From Brevundimonas sp. (GTDB taxonomy: Bacteria > Pseudomonadota > Alphaproteobacteria > Caulobacterales > Caulobacteraceae): a stretch of 6,718 nt of DNA. This document shows positions 5,812-6,718 of the stretch, piece by piece. Position 1 is the stretch's first letter. The number at the start of each line of letters is the position of its first letter. Made by a program: the position numbers and the translations under genes. Location of the stretch: contig JANJTI010000184.1 in assembly GCA_024711185.1 (NCBI GenBank), forward strand, positions 1-6,718, in the 5' to 3' direction. The notes below the pieces were generated by a model. It was not told the origin of the DNA. It did no database searches and saw only the letters and a list, made by a program, of their open reading frames with translations.

Positions 5812-6201
5812 ATGGCCAAGGAACCGGGTCGCGTTAAGCGCCGCGAACGCAAGAACATCACCTCGGGCGTGGCGCATGTGAACGCCAGCTTCAACAACAC
5901 CATGGTGACCATCACCGACGCGCAGGGGAACGCCATCTCCTGGTCGTCGGCCGGGCACATGGGCTTCAAGGGCTCGCGCAAGTCGACCCCGTACGCCGCC
6001 CAGATGGCGGCCGAGGACGCCGGCCGGAAAGCCGCCGAGCACGGCGTGAAGACGCTCGAGGTCAACGTCTCCGGTCCGGGTTCGGGCCGCGAGTCGGCCC
6101 TGCGCGCCCTGCAGTCGGTCGGCATGACGATCACGACCATCCGCGACGTGACGCCGATGCCGCACAACGGCTGCCGTCCGCCCAAGCGCCGCCGCGTCTA
6201 A
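5812..6201 (+). CDS. rpsK: 30S ribosomal protein S11
   Basis: S11 lies on the platform of the small subunit and helps shape the mRNA exit and E-site region. The 129-residue length is normal. The N-terminus is basic ([14 protein letters not shown], 6-19), followed by [20 protein letters not shown] (21-40) and the conserved [20 protein letters not shown] (44-63). The C-terminal signature [18 protein letters not shown] (112-129) is complete. The start follows the rpsM stop by 16 bases, with an A/G-rich stretch AGAGAAAG between them serving as a weak ribosome-binding site. No rpsD (S4) follows, unlike E. coli, where S4 is encoded here and represses the operon. Confidence 0.97.
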   Translation: MAKEPGRVKRRERKNITSGVAHVNASFNNTMVTITDAQGNAISWSSAGHMGFKGSRKSTPYAAQMAAEDAGRKAAEHGVKTLEVNVSGPGSGRESALRALQSVGMTITTIRDVTPMPHNGCRPPKRRRV

Positions 6202-6225
6202 GCGACGACGCCGACTACCTTTCTG

Positions 6226-6266
6226 CGCCGGTCCCGCCTTTCCTGACGAGGCGAGGGGGATCGGCG
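6226..6266 (+). promoter_or_regulatory. Long hairpin in the rpsK-rpoA spacer
   Basis: CGCCG (6226-6230) pairs with CGGCG (6262-6266), followed by G·T (6231/6261) and TCCC/GGGA (6232-6235/6257-6260). After a 4-base bulge (6253-6256), GCCT pairs with AGGC (6236-6239/6249-6252) around a 9-base loop. No T-run follows. A smaller alternative stem CGAAA (6265-6269)/TTTCG (6274-6278) shares bases with it and touches the rpoA ribosome-binding site GAGGGA (6278-6283). The two may be mutually exclusive. Any regulatory role is inferred. Confidence 0.4.
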
Positions 6267-6288
6267 AAACCCGTTTCGAGGGACACCT

Positions 6289-6718
6289 ATGATCGAACGT
6301 AACTGGCAAGAGCTGATCCGTCCCGAGAAGCCGCAGATCGAGGCGAGCTCCGACCCGCAGCGCAAGGCGCGCCTGGTCGCCGAGCCCCTCGAACGCGGTT
6401 TCGGCGTGACGCTCGGCAACGCCCTGCGCCGCGTTCTCCTGTCGTCGCTGCAAGGCGCCGCCGTGACCGCGATCCAGATCGACGGCGTCGTTCACGAATT
6501 CTCGTCGCTGGAAGGCGTGCGGGAAGACGTCGTCGACATCGTCCTGAACATCAAGCAGCTGGCCCTGCGCATGCATGCCGAGGGTCCGAAGCGCATGACC
6601 CTGCGCGCCACCGGCCCCGGCCCGGTGACCGCCGGCCAGATCGAGGTCCCGGCCGACATCGAGGTGCTGAACCCGGATCACGTGATCTGCACTCTCGACG
6701 ACGGCGCCTCGGTGCGCA
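6289..6718 (+). CDS. rpoA: DNA-directed RNA polymerase subunit alpha (3' end missing)
   Basis: The alpha subunit dimerises to nucleate assembly of RNA polymerase, and its C-terminal domain contacts UP elements and activators. Only the first 143 codons are present; the family is about 330-340 residues, so the window ends within the N-terminal domain. The start [15 protein letters not shown] is canonical, with GAGGGA at 6278-6283 five bases before the ATG. The dimerisation/assembly segment [20 protein letters not shown] (32-51) is intact, including the Arg pair 47-48. [20 protein letters not shown] (71-90) and the [10 protein letters not shown] region (127-136) also match the family. It follows rpsK after 87 bases and would share the rpsM promoter. 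The gene order implies rplQ lies beyond the window. Confidence 0.97.
   Translation, partial: MIERNWQELIRPEKPQIEASSDPQRKARLVAEPLERGFGVTLGNALRRVLLSSLQGAAVTAIQIDGVVHEFSSLEGVREDVVDIVLNIKQLALRMHAEGPKRMTLRATGPGPVTAGQIEVPADIEVLNPDHVICTLDDGASVR

Noticed and set aside
4533..6185. Long minus-strand open frame (550 codons) across the TonB-like gene, rpsM and rpsK
   Set aside because: It lies opposite three well-supported genes, has low-complexity Arg/Ala/Gly composition and no recognisable domain. Long antisense frames are expected in GC-rich DNA.

Overview
The window is a stretch of a ribosomal-protein superoperon covering the end of the spc block and the start of the alpha block. All genes are on the + strand and the DNA is very GC-rich. 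The order is rplF(partial)-rplR-rpsE-rpmD-[repeat]-rplO-secY-adk-tonB-like-rpsM-rpsK-rpoA(partial). Adk lies between secY and the alpha block, and rpsK is followed directly by rpoA with no rpsD; both point to an alphaproteobacterium. A TTGACGG -35 box, a TonB-like protein with a cysteine pair in its C-terminal domain, and a GC-rich palindromic intergenic repeat suggest Caulobacterales (Caulobacter, Brevundimonas or Phenylobacterium type). That placement is inferred, and the genus cannot be fixed from the sequence alone.

Region 1 (1-1610) holds L6 (cut by the left edge), L18, S5 and L30, separated by only 2-12 bases and clearly co-transcribed. Region 2 (1611-1829) is an unusually long gap of 219 bp between rpmD and rplO. 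Most of it is a composite palindromic repeat made of two related units in inverted orientation. Region 3 (1830-4492) holds rplO (L15 with a long basic/Ala-rich tail), a terminator-like hairpin, secY (the translocon channel) and adk (short-type adenylate kinase). Region 4 (4493-5285) holds a TonB-like, Pro-rich, membrane-anchored protein with no evident link to translation. Region 5 (5286-6718) starts with a convincing housekeeping promoter and a structured leader containing a terminator-like hairpin. These are followed by rpsM (GTG start), rpsK, a hairpin-rich 87-bp spacer and the first 143 codons of rpoA.

The genes provide large-subunit proteins (L6, L18, L30, L15), small-subunit proteins (S5, S13, S11), the secretion channel, adenylate homeostasis and the RNA polymerase alpha subunit, so translation, transcription and export capacity are produced together. 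All coding genes except the TonB-like one are ordinary members of universal families. I did not find an undescribed enzymatic system. The points worth a second look are non-coding: the rpmD-rplO repeat, the rpsM promoter with three GANTC sites spaced exactly 20 bp apart, the possible attenuator in the rpsM leader, the rpsK-rpoA hairpins, and the placement of the TonB-like gene.
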